From contig NZ_BBOJ01000005.1 of assembly GCF_000974445.1 (NCBI RefSeq), positions 124,001-188,000 of the forward strand: 64,000 nt of DNA, written 5' to 3'. This document shows, piece after piece, positions 1 through 10,900 of this stretch (positions within the stretch are counted from its first letter, which is position 1; every line of letters starts with the position of its first letter). Made by a program: the position numbers and the translations under genes. Source of the DNA: Lentzea aerocolonigenes. GTDB lineage: Bacteria; Actinomycetota; Actinomycetes; Mycobacteriales; Pseudonocardiaceae. A model generated the notes under the pieces. It saw only the letters and a program-made list of their open reading frames with translations, was not told where the DNA came from and made no database searches.

Positions 1-2
1 GC

Positions 3-3000
3 AGCGTGCTGCAGCCCGCACCGGCAGGAGCCGGCCTGGAGAGCAACACGATGTTCGTGGACGTCTCCGGCGGCAAGACGGTCAACGTCATGACCGCGCT
101 GTGGAACCCGGCCGACTACTGCCAGGCCAACCCGACGCTCGTCACCGGCTGTCAGCGGGCGACGCGCAAGCAGGACGGCAGCAGCAACGTCACCGGCTCC
201 GAGCGGTCCCTGGTGACCTTCCCGTTCACCAGCCGCGGCACCGGCCCCGCGCCCGCGCAGATCGCGAACCAGGGCGCCACGGGCTCGGTGTACGGCATCG
301 CGTACCGCAAGCAGGACAAGCGCATCTTCTCCGGCGCGTTCGCGAAGCGGCTCACCAACTACGGCAGCGGCAACGCCGGTGGCATCTACGTCACGCCCGC
401 CGGCGGCGGCGCGACGACGCTGTTCGCCACCGTGCCGAACGCCGGCACCACCACGCACAACCACGCGAACAACTTCGACGGCGGTTTCGCCAACGTGGTC
501 GGCAAGGAGGCGCTGGGCGACATCGACATCTCCGAGGACGGCAGCGAGCTCTACGTCGTGAACCTCGGCGACAAGAAGCTCTACGTCTACGACGCTGCGG
601 TGGCGACCGCGGGCGCGCCGAAGGGTTCGTACGCGATCCCGTCCCCCTGCGCCAACGCGAACGACTGGCGGCCGGGCGCTCTCGGCGTCCGTGACGGCGT
701 GGTCTACGTGGGTGGTGTCTGTTCGGGCGAGACGAGCCAGAACACCGCCGACATGCGGGCAGTGGTCCGGACGTTCAGCGGCGGCGCGTTCAGCGCACCC
801 GTCGTGAACCAGCCGCTGAACTTCAAGCGCGGCACCGTCCTGTGGCAGGGCACGAACACCGACCGCTGGCTGCCGTGGAAGACCACCTACACGCAGCCGA
901 CGCCGACCGGCGGTCTCGTCGAGCACCCGGAGCCGTTGCTCACCGACATCGGTGTCGAGGCGAAGGGCGATCTCGTCCTGGCGTTCCGCGACCGCTTCGG
1001 CGACCAGGGCGGCAAGAGCCTGTCCCCGGCCGACGGATCGGCGGGACAGTGGGACACCGTCAGCGGTGGCGACCTCAACCGGGCCTGCCGCCAGGCGGAC
1101 GGCAGCTTCGCCTGGGAAGGAACCTCGGCCTGCCCGAACAACAACACCGCGGCCAACAACGGCGGCGGCGAGGCCGGTGACGTGGTCGAGTACTACCCCG
1201 GTGAGTACTACAAGGACGCCAACGGCGCTCCGCACAACGAGACCGCGCAGGGCGCGCTCGTCGTCGCGTACGGCGAAAGCCGCATGCCGGCGACGGTGAT
1301 GGACCCCACGGCGCTGAACACCGGTGGCACCGGCTGGTTCGACCGGACCAACGGCACCATGGCCGCCAACGGTTTCCCGAACGCCTACCAGATCAGCGAC
1401 GTGAACAGCGAGGGCTGGGGCAAGGCGAACGGTCTCGCCGACCTCGAGGCGCTGTGCGACCTCGCGCCGGTCCAGCTGGGCAACCGCGTCTGGTTCGACA
1501 CCGACGCCGACGGCGTCCAGGACGGCGACGAGCCGCCGGTTCCGGGTGTCAAGGTGACCGCGACGCCGTGTGCCGGTGGCGCGTCGCTCGGCACGAAGGT
1601 CACCAACGCGAAGGGTGAGTACTACTTCGGTGCCGCCGACGGTCTGAAGCCGGAGACCTGCTACAACCTCACGTTCGACCGCAGCGCGGTGAACGCGGGC
1701 GGGCTGCCGAACGCACCGGACGTCGCGAGTCTCAAGTGGACGGTCAAGGAGGCTGGACCGGACCGCGTCATCGACTCCGACGTGGACGCCGAGGGCAAGA
1801 CCCAGGTCACCACGGGCAAGGCCGGTACCGCGGACCACACGATCGACGCGGGCATCAACGCCAAGGTCACCAACTCCCTCGGTGACTTCGTCTGGGTCGA
1901 CACCAACCGCAACGGCCTGCAGGACACCGGAGAACCGGCCGTGCAGGGCATGACCGTCGTGCTGAAGAAGGGTGACGGCACGCAGCTCGGCTCGCCGAAG
2001 CAGACGGACGCACAGGGCAAGTACCTGTTCGACCAGCTGCCCGACGGCGTCTACAGGGTCTGCTTCGACCTGTCGAAGTTGCCCGCGCAGTACGCGGGTT
2101 ACACCTTCACCGGCAAGGACGCGGGTGACGACACGAAGGACTCGGACGCCGACCCGGCGGACGGCTGCACCCCGACGACGACGCTGGGTGCCGCCAAGCG
2201 CGAGGACCTGACGCTGGACGCGGGCCTGGTGCCACCGAACAACTCCCTCGGTGACTTCGTCTGGGTCGACACCAACCGCAACGGTGTGCAGGACAGCGGC
2301 GAGCCGGGCGTGCCCAACGTGACGGTCAAGCTCGACACGGGCAAGACCACCACGACGGACGCGAACGGCAAGTACGTCTTCGACCAGCTGCCCGACAGCA
2401 CGTTCACGGTGTGCTTCGACGTCAAGAACCTCCCGGCGCCGTACCAGGCCTACCTGGTCACTCGCCCCGACGCGGGCGGGGACGACGCCGAGGACTCGGA
2501 CGCGAACGCCGAGGGCTGCGCGCCGCCGACGTCACTGGGTCCGAACAAGCGCGAGGACCTGACGCTGGACCTGGGCATCAGGCCGCCGAACGAGCTCGGC
2601 GACACGGTCTGGAAGGACGAGAACAAGAACGGTCTCCAGGATCCGGGTGAGCCCGGCGTTCCCGGTGTCACCGTCAAGCTCGGCGACAAGACCACGAAGA
2701 CGGACGAGAACGGCAAGTACGAGTTCCCGAACCTGCCGGACGGCGAGTACACGGTGTGCTTCGACATCGCGAACCTGCCCGCAGCGGTGAAGGACTACGT
2801 GCCGACGACGCCGAACGCCGGCGACGACGGGAAGGACTCCGACGCGGACGTCTCGACCGGGTGCACGCCGCCCACCACGCTGAACGTGGACAAGCCGGAG
2901 GACCCGACGCTCGACCTGGGGCTGATCTCGCCGGTCAACCGCCTCGGCGACTACGTGTGGATCGACGTCGACAAGGACGGTCTGCAGGACGCCACCGACA

Positions 3001-4844
3001 TCCCGGTCGAGGGCGTGACGGTGAAGCTGAGCACCGGCGCGACCACGAAGACCGACGCGCAGGGCAAGTACCTGTTCGACGACCTGCCGGACGGCGAGTA
3101 CACGGTGTGCTTCGACATCGCGAACCTGCCGGCCTCCGTGAAGGACTACAAGGTCACCAAGCTGAACGCCGGTAGCGACGACGGAAAGGACTCCGACGCC
3201 GACCCGGCGACGGGGTGCGTGCCCGAGGTGACGCTGGGCGTCGGGAACCGCGTCGACCTGACCCTGGACATGGGCCTGGTCTCACCGCCGAACAAGCTCG
3301 GTGACCTGGTGTGGCTCGACAGCAACTCCAACGGCGTGCAGGACGACGGCGAACCCGGTGTCCCGAACGTCCCGGTCAAGCTGTCCACCGGTGCGAGCAC
3401 CACGACGGACGCTCAGGGCAAGTACCTGTTCGACGACCTGCCCGACGGCAAGTACACGGTGTGCTTCGGCCCGATGCCGGACGCGGTGAAGGACTACTTC
3501 TTCACCAAGCCGAACGCGGGCGACGATGACGCGAAGGACTCCGACGCGAACGTCGACACCGGCTGCACCCCCGAGGTGGAGCTGGGCATGGGCCAGCGGG
3601 AGAATCTGACAGTCGACGCCGGCATCCACGCGCCGATCAATCTGCTCGGCGACTTCGTGTGGATCGACGCCAACAAGAACGGTCTGCAGGACGAGGGTGA
3701 GAAGCCCGTGGCCGACGTGACCGTGAAGCTGAACACCGGTGCCACCACGAAGACCGACCAGTACGGCATCTACCTGTTCCGCGACCTGCCGGACGGCGAG
3801 TACACGGTGTGCTTCGACCTCAAGAACCTGCCGGCGGCGGTGGCGGACTACACCGCCACCAAGCGTGACGCGGGTGATGACCTGAAGGACTCCGACGCCG
3901 ACCCAGCCACGGGCTGCACGCAGCCCGTGCAGCTCGGGGTGGACAAGCGCAAGAACCTGACGCTCGACCTGGGTCTGGTCGCACCGCCGAACAGGATCGG
4001 TGACTTCGTGTGGTCCGACACCAACCGCAACGGCGTGCAGGATCCGGGCGAGCCCGGCGTTCCCGGTGTGCCGGTCAAGCTGGTCGACGACAAGGGCAAG
4101 CCGGTGGGCGAACCGGTGAAGACCGGTCCCGACGGCAAGTACGAGTTCCCGAACGTCCCGGACGGCACCTACAAGGTGTGCTTCGAGATGGGTGCTCTGC
4201 CCGGTCAGTACGCCGGCTACGTGGCGACGAAGCCGAACGTCGGCGACGACACCAAGGACTCCGACGTCGACCCGGCCACCGGCTGCACGCCGCCGGTGAA
4301 GGTCGGTGTCGGGAAGCGCGTCGACCTGACCCAGGACCTGGGTCTGGTGCCGCCGACCAACCGCGTTGGTGATTTCGTCTGGTACGACAACAACTCCAAC
4401 GGGGTGCAGGACGCCGGCGAACCCGGTGTGCCGGACCTCCCGGTGTTCCTGCAGGACGGCAACGGCAAGCCCGTCTCCCAGAGCAAGACCGACAAGGACG
4501 GCAGGTACCTCTTCACCGACCTGCCGGACGGTGAGTACAAGGTCTGCTTCAACGCCGATCCGCAGACGGGCCTCGTGGCCGGACGTGAGCTGACCAAGGC
4601 GAACGCCGGTGACGACGGAAAGGACTCCGACGCCGACCCGGCGACCGGATGCACCCCGGTCGTCAAGCTGGGCAAGGACAAGCGCGTCGACCTCACCCTC
4701 GACGCGGGTCTGCTGCCGAGGCCGCCGGCACCGTCGCTGGCCAGCACCGGTGCGGCCGTGTGGGGCCTGCTCCTGGCGGCGTTGACGATGATCGCCGGTG
4801 GCGTGTTCCTGCTGCTGCAGGGCAGGCGCCGGCGCAGGACCTGA
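3..4844 (+). CDS. Sortase-anchored cell-surface protein with nine SdrD B-type repeats (5' partial)
   Basis: The reading frame is already open at the left edge, so the N-terminus and signal peptide lie outside the window. About 490 residues of a surface-protein domain come first, followed by nine SdrD B-like modules. Each module starts with a variant of the calcium-loop motif GDFVWxDxNxNGxQDxGE and ends with a DLTLDxGL strand. The C-terminus is a sorting signal: LASTG, then a hydrophobic helix (VWGLLLAALTMIAGGVFLL) and an Arg-rich tail. LAxTG is the pattern used by class E sortases of actinobacteria. The product is probably a peptidoglycan-linked stalk or adhesin. Its stop lies 4 bp from the stop of the convergent CHAT-TIR gene. 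The family call is firm; the ligand is unknown. Confidence 0.9.
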   Translation, partial: SVLQPAPAGAGLESNTMFVDVSGGKTVNVMTALWNPADYCQANPTLVTGCQRATRKQDGSSNVTGSERSLVTFPFTSRGTGPAPAQIANQGATGSVYGIAYRKQDKRIFSGAFAKRLTNYGSGNAGGIYVTPAGGGATTLFATVPNAGTTTHNHANNFDGGFANVVGKEALGDIDISEDGSELYVVNLGDKKLYVYDAAVATAGAPKGSYAIPSPCANANDWRPGALGVRDGVVYVGGVCSGETSQNTADMRAVVRTFSGGAFSAPVVNQPLNFKRGTVLWQGTNTDRWLPWKTTYTQPTPTGGLVEHPEPLLTDIGVEAKGDLVLAFRDRFGDQGGKSLSPADGSAGQWDTVSGGDLNRACRQADGSFAWEGTSACPNNNTAANNGGGEAGDVVEYYPGEYYKDANGAPHNETAQGALVVAYGESRMPATVMDPTALNTGGTGWFDRTNGTMAANGFPNAYQISDVNSEGWGKANGLADLEALCDLAPVQLGNRVWFDTDADGVQDGDEPPVPGVKVTATPCAGGASLGTKVTNAKGEYYFGAADGLKPETCYNLTFDRSAVNAGGLPNAPDVASLKWTVKEAGPDRVIDSDVDAEGKTQVTTGKAGTADHTIDAGINAKVTNSLGDFVWVDTNRNGLQDTGEPAVQGMTVVLKKGDGTQLGSPKQTDAQGKYLFDQLPDGVYRVCFDLSKLPAQYAGYTFTGKDAGDDTKDSDADPADGCTPTTTLGAAKREDLTLDAGLVPPNNSLGDFVWVDTNRNGVQDSGEPGVPNVTVKLDTGKTTTTDANGKYVFDQLPDSTFTVCFDVKNLPAPYQAYLVTRPDAGGDDAEDSDANAEGCAPPTSLGPNKREDLTLDLGIRPPNELGDTVWKDENKNGLQDPGEPGVPGVTVKLGDKTTKTDENGKYEFPNLPDGEYTVCFDIANLPAAVKDYVPTTPNAGDDGKDSDADVSTGCTPPTTLNVDKPEDPTLDLGLISPVNRLGDYVWIDVDKDGLQDATDIPVEGVTVKLSTGATTKTDAQGKYLFDDLPDGEYTVCFDIANLPASVKDYKVTKLNAGSDDGKDSDADPATGCVPEVTLGVGNRVDLTLDMGLVSPPNKLGDLVWLDSNSNGVQDDGEPGVPNVPVKLSTGASTTTDAQGKYLFDDLPDGKYTVCFGPMPDAVKDYFFTKPNAGDDDAKDSDANVDTGCTPEVELGMGQRENLTVDAGIHAPINLLGDFVWIDANKNGLQDEGEKPVADVTVKLNTGATTKTDQYGIYLFRDLPDGEYTVCFDLKNLPAAVADYTATKRDAGDDLKDSDADPATGCTQPVQLGVDKRKNLTLDLGLVAPPNRIGDFVWSDTNRNGVQDPGEPGVPGVPVKLVDDKGKPVGEPVKTGPDGKYEFPNVPDGTYKVCFEMGALPGQYAGYVATKPNVGDDTKDSDVDPATGCTPPVKVGVGKRVDLTQDLGLVPPTNRVGDFVWYDNNSNGVQDAGEPGVPDLPVFLQDGNGKPVSQSKTDKDGRYLFTDLPDGEYKVCFNADPQTGLVAGRELTKANAGDDGKDSDADPATGCTPVVKLGKDKRVDLTLDAGLLPRPPAPSLASTGAAVWGLLLAALTMIAGGVFLLLQGRRRRRT
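1473..4716 (+). repeat. Nine tandem SdrD B-type repeat units
   Basis: Units of roughly 115-125 codons follow each other with no linker. Their starts are marked by the GDxVWxDxNxNGxQD motif near nt 1480, 1875, 2250, 2595, 2940, 3295, 3645, 3995 and 4365. Some segments are almost identical at the DNA level: the stretch coding for DGEYTVCFDIANLP occurs near 2740 and 3085, and a close copy near 3790. This suggests recent duplication or gene conversion. Copy number could vary between strains and could be collapsed in short-read assemblies. Confidence 0.85.
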
Positions 4845-4848
4845 TCCG

Positions 4849-7800
4849 TCAGGGAAGCAGATGGCGGAAGGCGTCGACCAGCAGCATGCGCTGCTGGTCG
4901 ACGTCCAGGCCTTCGTCGAGCTCGTCGTCCGCGCGGAACTCCTTGGTGTTGAAGGGACCGCGCGGGCCGAACGACTCGACGCGCACAGCGATGTCGACGA
5001 GGTCCGACGTCAGCTCCACGACGGACTGGTCGTCCGGGATCGGGTCGTTGTGCTGGTAGAGCTCGTAGGAGAACCGCATCCCGATCGTGCCGTCGAACGT
5101 GGCCTGCTCGGTGGGCAGCTGCATCGCCTCGAACACCGCCCGGTAGAGCGCGGCGCCGGTCAGGTGCAGCGGGGTCATCACGACGTGCGTGACGCCGAGG
5201 TCGTGGCTGCGCACCGAGATCGCCGCGGTCGGGCCGTCCGGCGTCGGCGGCACGGGTTGCGGGAACACGGGGAACTCCGACTTGCGGTCCGCGCGCCACG
5301 TCGCGACCAGGCGGTCGGCCGCGTCCACCATGTCGATGTGCTTGCGCGGCGCGAGCAGCGGCGGCAGCGGTTCCTCGTCGAGCCGCACGATGAACAGGAA
5401 GGCGCGTCGGCGCGTCATCTCGAGGTTGAACGCCGCCGTCCACTCGTTGGTGACCCACTCGCGTTGCGGGGTGTTCGCCGACCACAGCAGCACGTAGTAG
5501 TCCGAGGTGGCCAGCGCCTCGTCGATCGCGGCGACCACGTTGCGGCCGGGTGCGATCGCGCTCTCGTCGAGGTACGCGTTGACGTTGCGCGCCTCCAGCT
5601 CGGTGCGCAGCTGCTCGGCGTGCGGGCGGTCCTTGCCGGCGAACGACAGGAACACCTTGGGTCGGGTTTCGAGCGGCACGGGGTCTCCGTCCTTCCTGAG
5701 TCTTCTGCGGAGCGGGCCCGCTGTGGTCTGGATTCCTGCGTCGCCGTACAACGACCAGCACGCCCAGTCGGCGGGGTGCTGGTCGGAGACTTCTCTGAGC
5801 GCGTGCTGCAACGCGCGGTCGCGCGGCAGTCTGGCCAGGTTGCGGTCGAACGCGTCGAGCACCTTCCGTGCTGCCTCGTCCTCGGCCTTCCACCGCGCCG
5901 CCACGACCGCCGCCGCGCCCGCGGTGATGGCCGAGCGGACGAAACCGACCTGTTCGTCGCGGCCTCGTTGCTGGGCCATGCCGGACTCGCAGGCACCCAG
6001 CACGACCGTGCCGCACGCGCTGAAGTCCAGCTTTGCCAACGCTTCCGCGGACACCCGTTCGTCACCGAAGGTCAGCCACGACTGGTCGGGGTCCACGCGG
6101 TCGTGTGTGCCGTGCGCGTCGATGCGGATGCGTTGGAAGCGATGTTCCCCGAGGACGGTTTCCAGCTCCGCCGCTGAAGCGAACCTCTCGCCCGGTGTCG
6201 TGGCTCTGCGCAGCAGGGAGTCCGGGCTGAAGATCGCCGTCCGGTCACCGCGCTGCCCGCGGGAACGCCGGTGCAGCGGGGAGAGGGCGGACAGGCACGG
6301 CAGACTCGACAGCGCGTGGGTGAGGCCCAGGTGGTGGGTGGTGCCGGGGACGGGGAGGCCGACGAGCGGGACGTCGGCGAGGACGTCACCGGCCACGACG
6401 GCGATCCGGGTGATCTTCGGTGGTAGTGCCCCGATGACGTCGTCCAGCGCGATCAGCCCGGCCAGCTCGGTGAGCAGCGCACCGAGGATCGCCGGGTTGT
6501 AGTGGGGTTTCCACGCCTTGAGCCGGCGGATCGTGTCGGTGAGATCGCTGATGTGGACGTCGGTCGTCAGGTGGACGGTCCGGCGGCCGATGATCACGTG
6601 GTGGAGCTGGTCCGGTGTCGCGTGCATCATCCACACGACCTGGTCCCGGGGGAGGTGCCTGGTCGTCCTGCGCAGCCAGCGCCTGGCCGCGCGGAGGTCG
6701 GTGAACCTCGGCAGGGCGCGGGGTTCGGTGAGGATCGTGGCGCCTCTGGCCGCCTCGACGGCGACCACCAGCCCTGCCAATGCTTTCGGGCCGCTGCGCC
6801 GGACGCGGCGGACGGCGGCGAGCACGCGGCCGTCGTGTTCGTCGGGGGCGGCGCGCAGCATCCGGAGCTTGACGCTCGGGCTCTCCTGGTGGTCGGCGAC
6901 GTCCTCTTCGAGGTGGTGGGACTCCGTCCAGTACCGGGCGGCACCGTCCTCGTCGCCGGCGTCGGCGCACGCGTCGCCGAGTTTCCGCAGTGCCAACGCC
7001 TTCAGTTCGGCATGGGCCGACCGGTTCACGGCCTCGTGGAAGTGGTGGAGGGCGTCGTCCAACCGTCCCCTGGCGTGGGCGAGCTCGGCCGAGGTCAGGT
7101 GCCAGAGCGCGGAGTTCCCCTGCCCCAGCATGCCTTCCGCCGCGATCAGCTCGTCGTCCGCGATCAGGCGGCGCACGTGGTCGAGGTGGCGTTCCACGCT
7201 GAGCGTGCGCGTGGCGTCCGGGAGCTTCGAGATCACCTCCGGGCCCGCCGCGGCGACCAGCAGCGGGAAGAGCTTGCGCGCCGCACCGGCCTGCCGGGTC
7301 AGCACGAGCAGGACTGTCAGCTCGTACACGACGGCGAACCTCAGCGCGGACTCGATCTGGAAGCTGGTGACGCACCTCGTCATCAGCACCAGCGCTTCCT
7401 CGTACCGCAGCTCTCTCCTGAGTGCGGCGGCCCGTTGCAGGAACTCCGCGGGGGTGTGCGGGGTCCTGTCGTCGATCTTCGGGACGTGCGTGCCCCTGCG
7501 CACGTCCAGCAGGAGCCGGTCCCTGCCAACGGTTTCGAGGTGCTCGGTGCGTCCCGCGCGGCGGAAGTGGCGCTCGGCGGCGTCCAGTTCGCTTTCCGCG
7601 GTGGGGTAGTCGTAGCGGTCGGCGGCGGCCAGTGCGGCGACGCGGGCGAGTTTCGCCTGTTCCAGTTCGGTGAGCTTCAGCTTCCGCAGCTCGCGCACGT
7701 CCTGGGCCGCGCGGGCGTGGTCCGTCGCGGCACTGCGGATCTGGGCTCTCAGCACGCGCAGCGACGTGTCGTTGCTCTCGGCCAGGTACTCGTCGCAGCG

Positions 7801-7983
7801 CTGGGCGGCTTTCGCGACGGCGCCGAGGTTGAGCAGGGTGGCGCAGTGGTCGTGGGCGACGATCGGGCTGATCTTCGCGGCCTTCTCGTAGGCGAGGTCG
7901 ACGCCGAGCACGTTGCCGCGCAGTGCGGCGGAGCGGGCGGCCTTGACCGCCTCCGCGAGGGGCGTGCCCGGCTCGATCTCCAT
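4849..7983 (-). CDS. TPR-CHAT protease-TIR domain protein
   Basis: The start is the ATG at 7983. It overlaps the stop of the upstream gene by one base (TGATG), which argues for translational coupling. A longer upstream frame (to 8913) is a shadow of that gene. The product is 1044 aa: TPR-like helices over about the first 400 residues; a CHAT (caspase-HetF-associated) protease domain around 540-740, with the His in DAHGTHD near 622 and the Cys in LGACESG near 661; then a TIR domain near 775-900, beginning KVFLSFAGKDRPHAEQLR, with a WVTNEW segment where the catalytic Glu of TIR NADases is expected. A C-terminal domain of about 125 residues is unrecognised. By family knowledge, CHAT proteases act in bacterial cell-death or defence pathways and TIR domains can degrade NAD+. 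The combined role is inferred. Confidence 0.88.
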   Translation of the reverse strand: MEIEPGTPLAEAVKAARSAALRGNVLGVDLAYEKAAKISPIVAHDHCATLLNLGAVAKAAQRCDEYLAESNDTSLRVLRAQIRSAATDHARAAQDVRELRKLKLTELEQAKLARVAALAAADRYDYPTAESELDAAERHFRRAGRTEHLETVGRDRLLLDVRRGTHVPKIDDRTPHTPAEFLQRAAALRRELRYEEALVLMTRCVTSFQIESALRFAVVYELTVLLVLTRQAGAARKLFPLLVAAAGPEVISKLPDATRTLSVERHLDHVRRLIADDELIAAEGMLGQGNSALWHLTSAELAHARGRLDDALHHFHEAVNRSAHAELKALALRKLGDACADAGDEDGAARYWTESHHLEEDVADHQESPSVKLRMLRAAPDEHDGRVLAAVRRVRRSGPKALAGLVVAVEAARGATILTEPRALPRFTDLRAARRWLRRTTRHLPRDQVVWMMHATPDQLHHVIIGRRTVHLTTDVHISDLTDTIRRLKAWKPHYNPAILGALLTELAGLIALDDVIGALPPKITRIAVVAGDVLADVPLVGLPVPGTTHHLGLTHALSSLPCLSALSPLHRRSRGQRGDRTAIFSPDSLLRRATTPGERFASAAELETVLGEHRFQRIRIDAHGTHDRVDPDQSWLTFGDERVSAEALAKLDFSACGTVVLGACESGMAQQRGRDEQVGFVRSAITAGAAAVVAARWKAEDEAARKVLDAFDRNLARLPRDRALQHALREVSDQHPADWACWSLYGDAGIQTTAGPLRRRLRKDGDPVPLETRPKVFLSFAGKDRPHAEQLRTELEARNVNAYLDESAIAPGRNVVAAIDEALATSDYYVLLWSANTPQREWVTNEWTAAFNLEMTRRRAFLFIVRLDEEPLPPLLAPRKHIDMVDAADRLVATWRADRKSEFPVFPQPVPPTPDGPTAAISVRSHDLGVTHVVMTPLHLTGAALYRAVFEAMQLPTEQATFDGTIGMRFSYELYQHNDPIPDDQSVVELTSDLVDIAVRVESFGPRGPFNTKEFRADDELDEGLDVDQQRMLLVDAFRHLLP
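4873..4902 (+). terminator. Inverted repeat inside the convergent gene, candidate terminator
   Basis: Perfect 13-bp arms (GTCGACCAGCAGC and its complement) are separated by 4 nt. The element begins 28 bp after the stop of the surface-protein gene, inside the last codons of the CHAT-TIR gene on the other strand. As the two genes are only 4 bp apart, there is no non-coding room for a terminator, and this hairpin could serve. There is no U tract, which is usual in high-GC actinomycetes. Confidence 0.4.
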
Positions 7984-10900
7984 CAGTCCCCGCAGCCCCG
8001 CGCGTCGTCGTTCTCGTGGCAGATCAGCAGGATGCGGGCGGCCGGGCCGTTCGGTGTCGCGGGGCTGGACGACGGGGCGGCGGAGTTGAGGGTGATGACG
8101 ATGTTCAGGCTGGTCGGCAGGCCGATCCGCGGTGGTGCGTCGACCCGGATCCACTCGGCGTCGCGGTGCACGCGCACGTCGGCCGGAACCGCTTGCTGCT
8201 GATCCGCGCTCACCTCCCGGACCGTGACGGTCATGTCCTGGTTCAGCGCGTCGGCGGCCACCGGACCGTCCTTCGTGGACAGCGTGGCGCGGAAGCTCTC
8301 GTTGAGGTAGATCGTGGTGCTGGGCGAGTTGAGCACTTCGCTCATCGTGAGTTTCCTGGTGCTGACGCGGTGCAACGACGACTGGTCGACGTGGATCGCC
8401 TTGCCGTCGGTGACGCGCATGGTGGCCTTGCCGCCGAGCGCTTCGAGGACCCTGGTCGACCACTGGTGTCCCGGTGGACTCAGGAAGATCTCGTGCCGGC
8501 CGATCATGGCGCCGATGTCGCCGAACCGGACGGCCTGCAGCAGCCCGTTCGTCTCGGTGCGTGTGGCCAGGACGTGCGCGATGTCGCTGAGCATCGCCGC
8601 GCCCTCCACCTCGCCGTTGTGGCCCAGTAACGGATCGGAGGTGGCGACGGTGACCTGGTTCCCGTCGACGTGCAGCTGCGAGCTGCGGCCGTCCGGCGTG
8701 CGGACCTGGATCGGGGTGCCGGTCGGTGGTGCGTTGCCGAACTCCGCGATCGGAGGGCCGTCGCGGGTGGGCTTCAGCGTCATGAACTCGCCGGTGGGCG
8801 GCGCGCGCGGGTTGAGTCCAGCGAGCAGGTGGCTGACGATCCCCCGGCCGTCGGGCACTCCCGCGCGGACGGTGAAGGTGTCCGCCGGGGCGTCCGGGCC
8901 GATCGTGAGCCACGGGTCGTCCTTGCCTCCGACGCGGTGCTGCGTCTGGCCGTTCGCGTCGCGCTGGCTGTAGAAGACGTTGTCGTTGAGGGACTTGCCG
9001 CGCTGCAACGGTTGCAGGGCCTGGACCATCCGGTTGACCACACCCTTGGCCCAGCTGAGCGAGATGAACGACCGGGTCTTCTCCGCGACGAGCGTGCCGA
9101 GGTGGTTGCCCTGGTAGTCGACGCGGTAGTCGATCCTGGCCCGGTCGGCCTTGAGCGTGGTGGCGAGCTGGCGGACGTTGGTCCGCATGACCTTCAGCTC
9201 GCCCAGCGGGACGACCTGGCGGCCGGACGCGGTGGTCTTGACGGTGGCGGTTCCGTCGGCGGTGTTGATGGTGCGTTCGACCTTGTCGACGACTTCGCGT
9301 TTGGCGACGGTGACCTCGGTGATCTTCCCGTTGCCGTTGTCGAGCGCGGAGGTCTCGTCCTTCGGGCCCGCGCGGCGGACGGGTTCCGGCAGGTCGGCCC
9401 GGAAGCCGTCACCGGTCCTCGCGATTCCGTCGCCGAGCGAGACACCGCCCCGCACGTGGTAGAACCCGCAGTCCTTGAACGCCTTGGACGGCTTGGTGAG
9501 CACGGCTTCCTGCGTGGCCGACGGCGGCTGCACGGGCCGGATGTCGCCGCGTTCCTTGAGATCCTGATGGCGGGTGTACCAGTCCGTGAACCTGAGGTCG
9601 GTGGCGGGTTCGGTCTCGGGGAGGCGTTTTCCTTTGCTGGCCAGCCATTCCAGCGCGCCGCTCCAGCGCATGATCTGGTCGAGCCGCGCGTACTGGGCCT
9701 CGTGGTCGGCGACGCTCTGGTAGTGCTCGTCCCACCAGCGCAGTCCTCTGCCGAACGCGTAGGAGGGTTCGACCTCGCCTTCCGCGCCGTCCGAACGGGA
9801 GAAGAGCCGAGTGGACTGGGCGCCGATGGACGCCTTGTCGCCGTTGAAGGAGAACGCCTTGTCGTTCTGGCCGAACCAGAGCCTGCCGGACTCCTCTCCC
9901 GCGCTGGTCTCGCAGTGGCTCGGCGGCGTGGCGGCGTTGCTGTCGGGCACGAACCCGCTGATCGTCGGGACGCCGTCACCCACACCGTCGACCCACTGCT
10001 TGGCGATGAGGTCGGTGTAGAACAACGTCATGCCGACCTCGGTGCCCGCGATGCCGCCGTCGTAGCGCGCCTCGTTGTAGAGCGGGTGGTTCGTGATGTG
10101 GTTGAGCATCGTCCACAGGTCGGTGCGGTCCGTGGGCAGGCCGGCTGCTTTGAGCTTTTCGCTGGAGACCTCGTCGAAGACGCCCGCTTCGACGAGCGCG
10201 GCGTCGGCCTGACCGTCGAGGAGCAGGTCGACGGTCTGCTGGGGGACGTTCTTCAGCACGGCCCGGACGTCTTCCCGGGTCGGGATCTTCTTCGGCGGGT
10301 CGAGGGAGAACCCCGGCTGCTCGTGCCTGCTGTAGGCGCGTTGCAGCACGGTGATGTCCTGGGCGGTGACGTCCGGTCCCGGCCAGTTCCAGCCGCCCGC
10401 GTGCACCTCGCCGTCGCGAATCTCCAGCGTGGACAGGTGTTTCGCGGCGGAGAGGAATTCGTCCAGCTCGTCGTTGATCTTTTTGGTGATGTACCCGTTC
10501 CGGGTGCGGAAGTCGTTGGCGCTCTGCGGGTTCTCGTCGGTGATGACGATGGTGTGGTCGCGGATCTCGTACCGGTGGACCTGCACTTGCGCCGGATCGC
10601 TGCCGGTGTCCGTGCGGTGCTGATCCAGCAACAGACCCGCGGTGCGCTTGTCGTTGACGTCGTCACGCGGCACGAGCAGGTGCAGCGTGTCGCCGTGGAA
10701 GAGCGCCCTGCCGGGCCCGGTCGGTTGCCTGGCGAGGTCGCTGAACCCGTTGTCCCTGATGGGAAAGGTGTCGAAGAACGCGTCACGCATCCCACCGGTG
10801 TCCACGTCGAGCCGCGCGGCCAGCCCGAAACGTGCCCAGTCCCTGATCTGCTCGCGTCGCTCGGCCTCGTCGTCGCCGAGCGCGCTCTCCGCAGCCGCGA

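Noticed and set aside
1473..4716. Regular repeats considered as a CRISPR-like array
   Set aside because: The period is about 350 bp, in frame, and encodes SdrD modules.
4217..6016. 599-aa minus-strand frame across the surface protein and CHAT-TIR genes
   Set aside because: Arg-rich shadow that crosses two real genes in the wrong frame.
7984..8913. N-terminal extension of the CHAT-TIR frame
   Set aside because: It lies inside the membrane-partner gene and codes for Arg/Pro-rich sequence; the ATG at 7983 with a TGATG overlap is the natural start.
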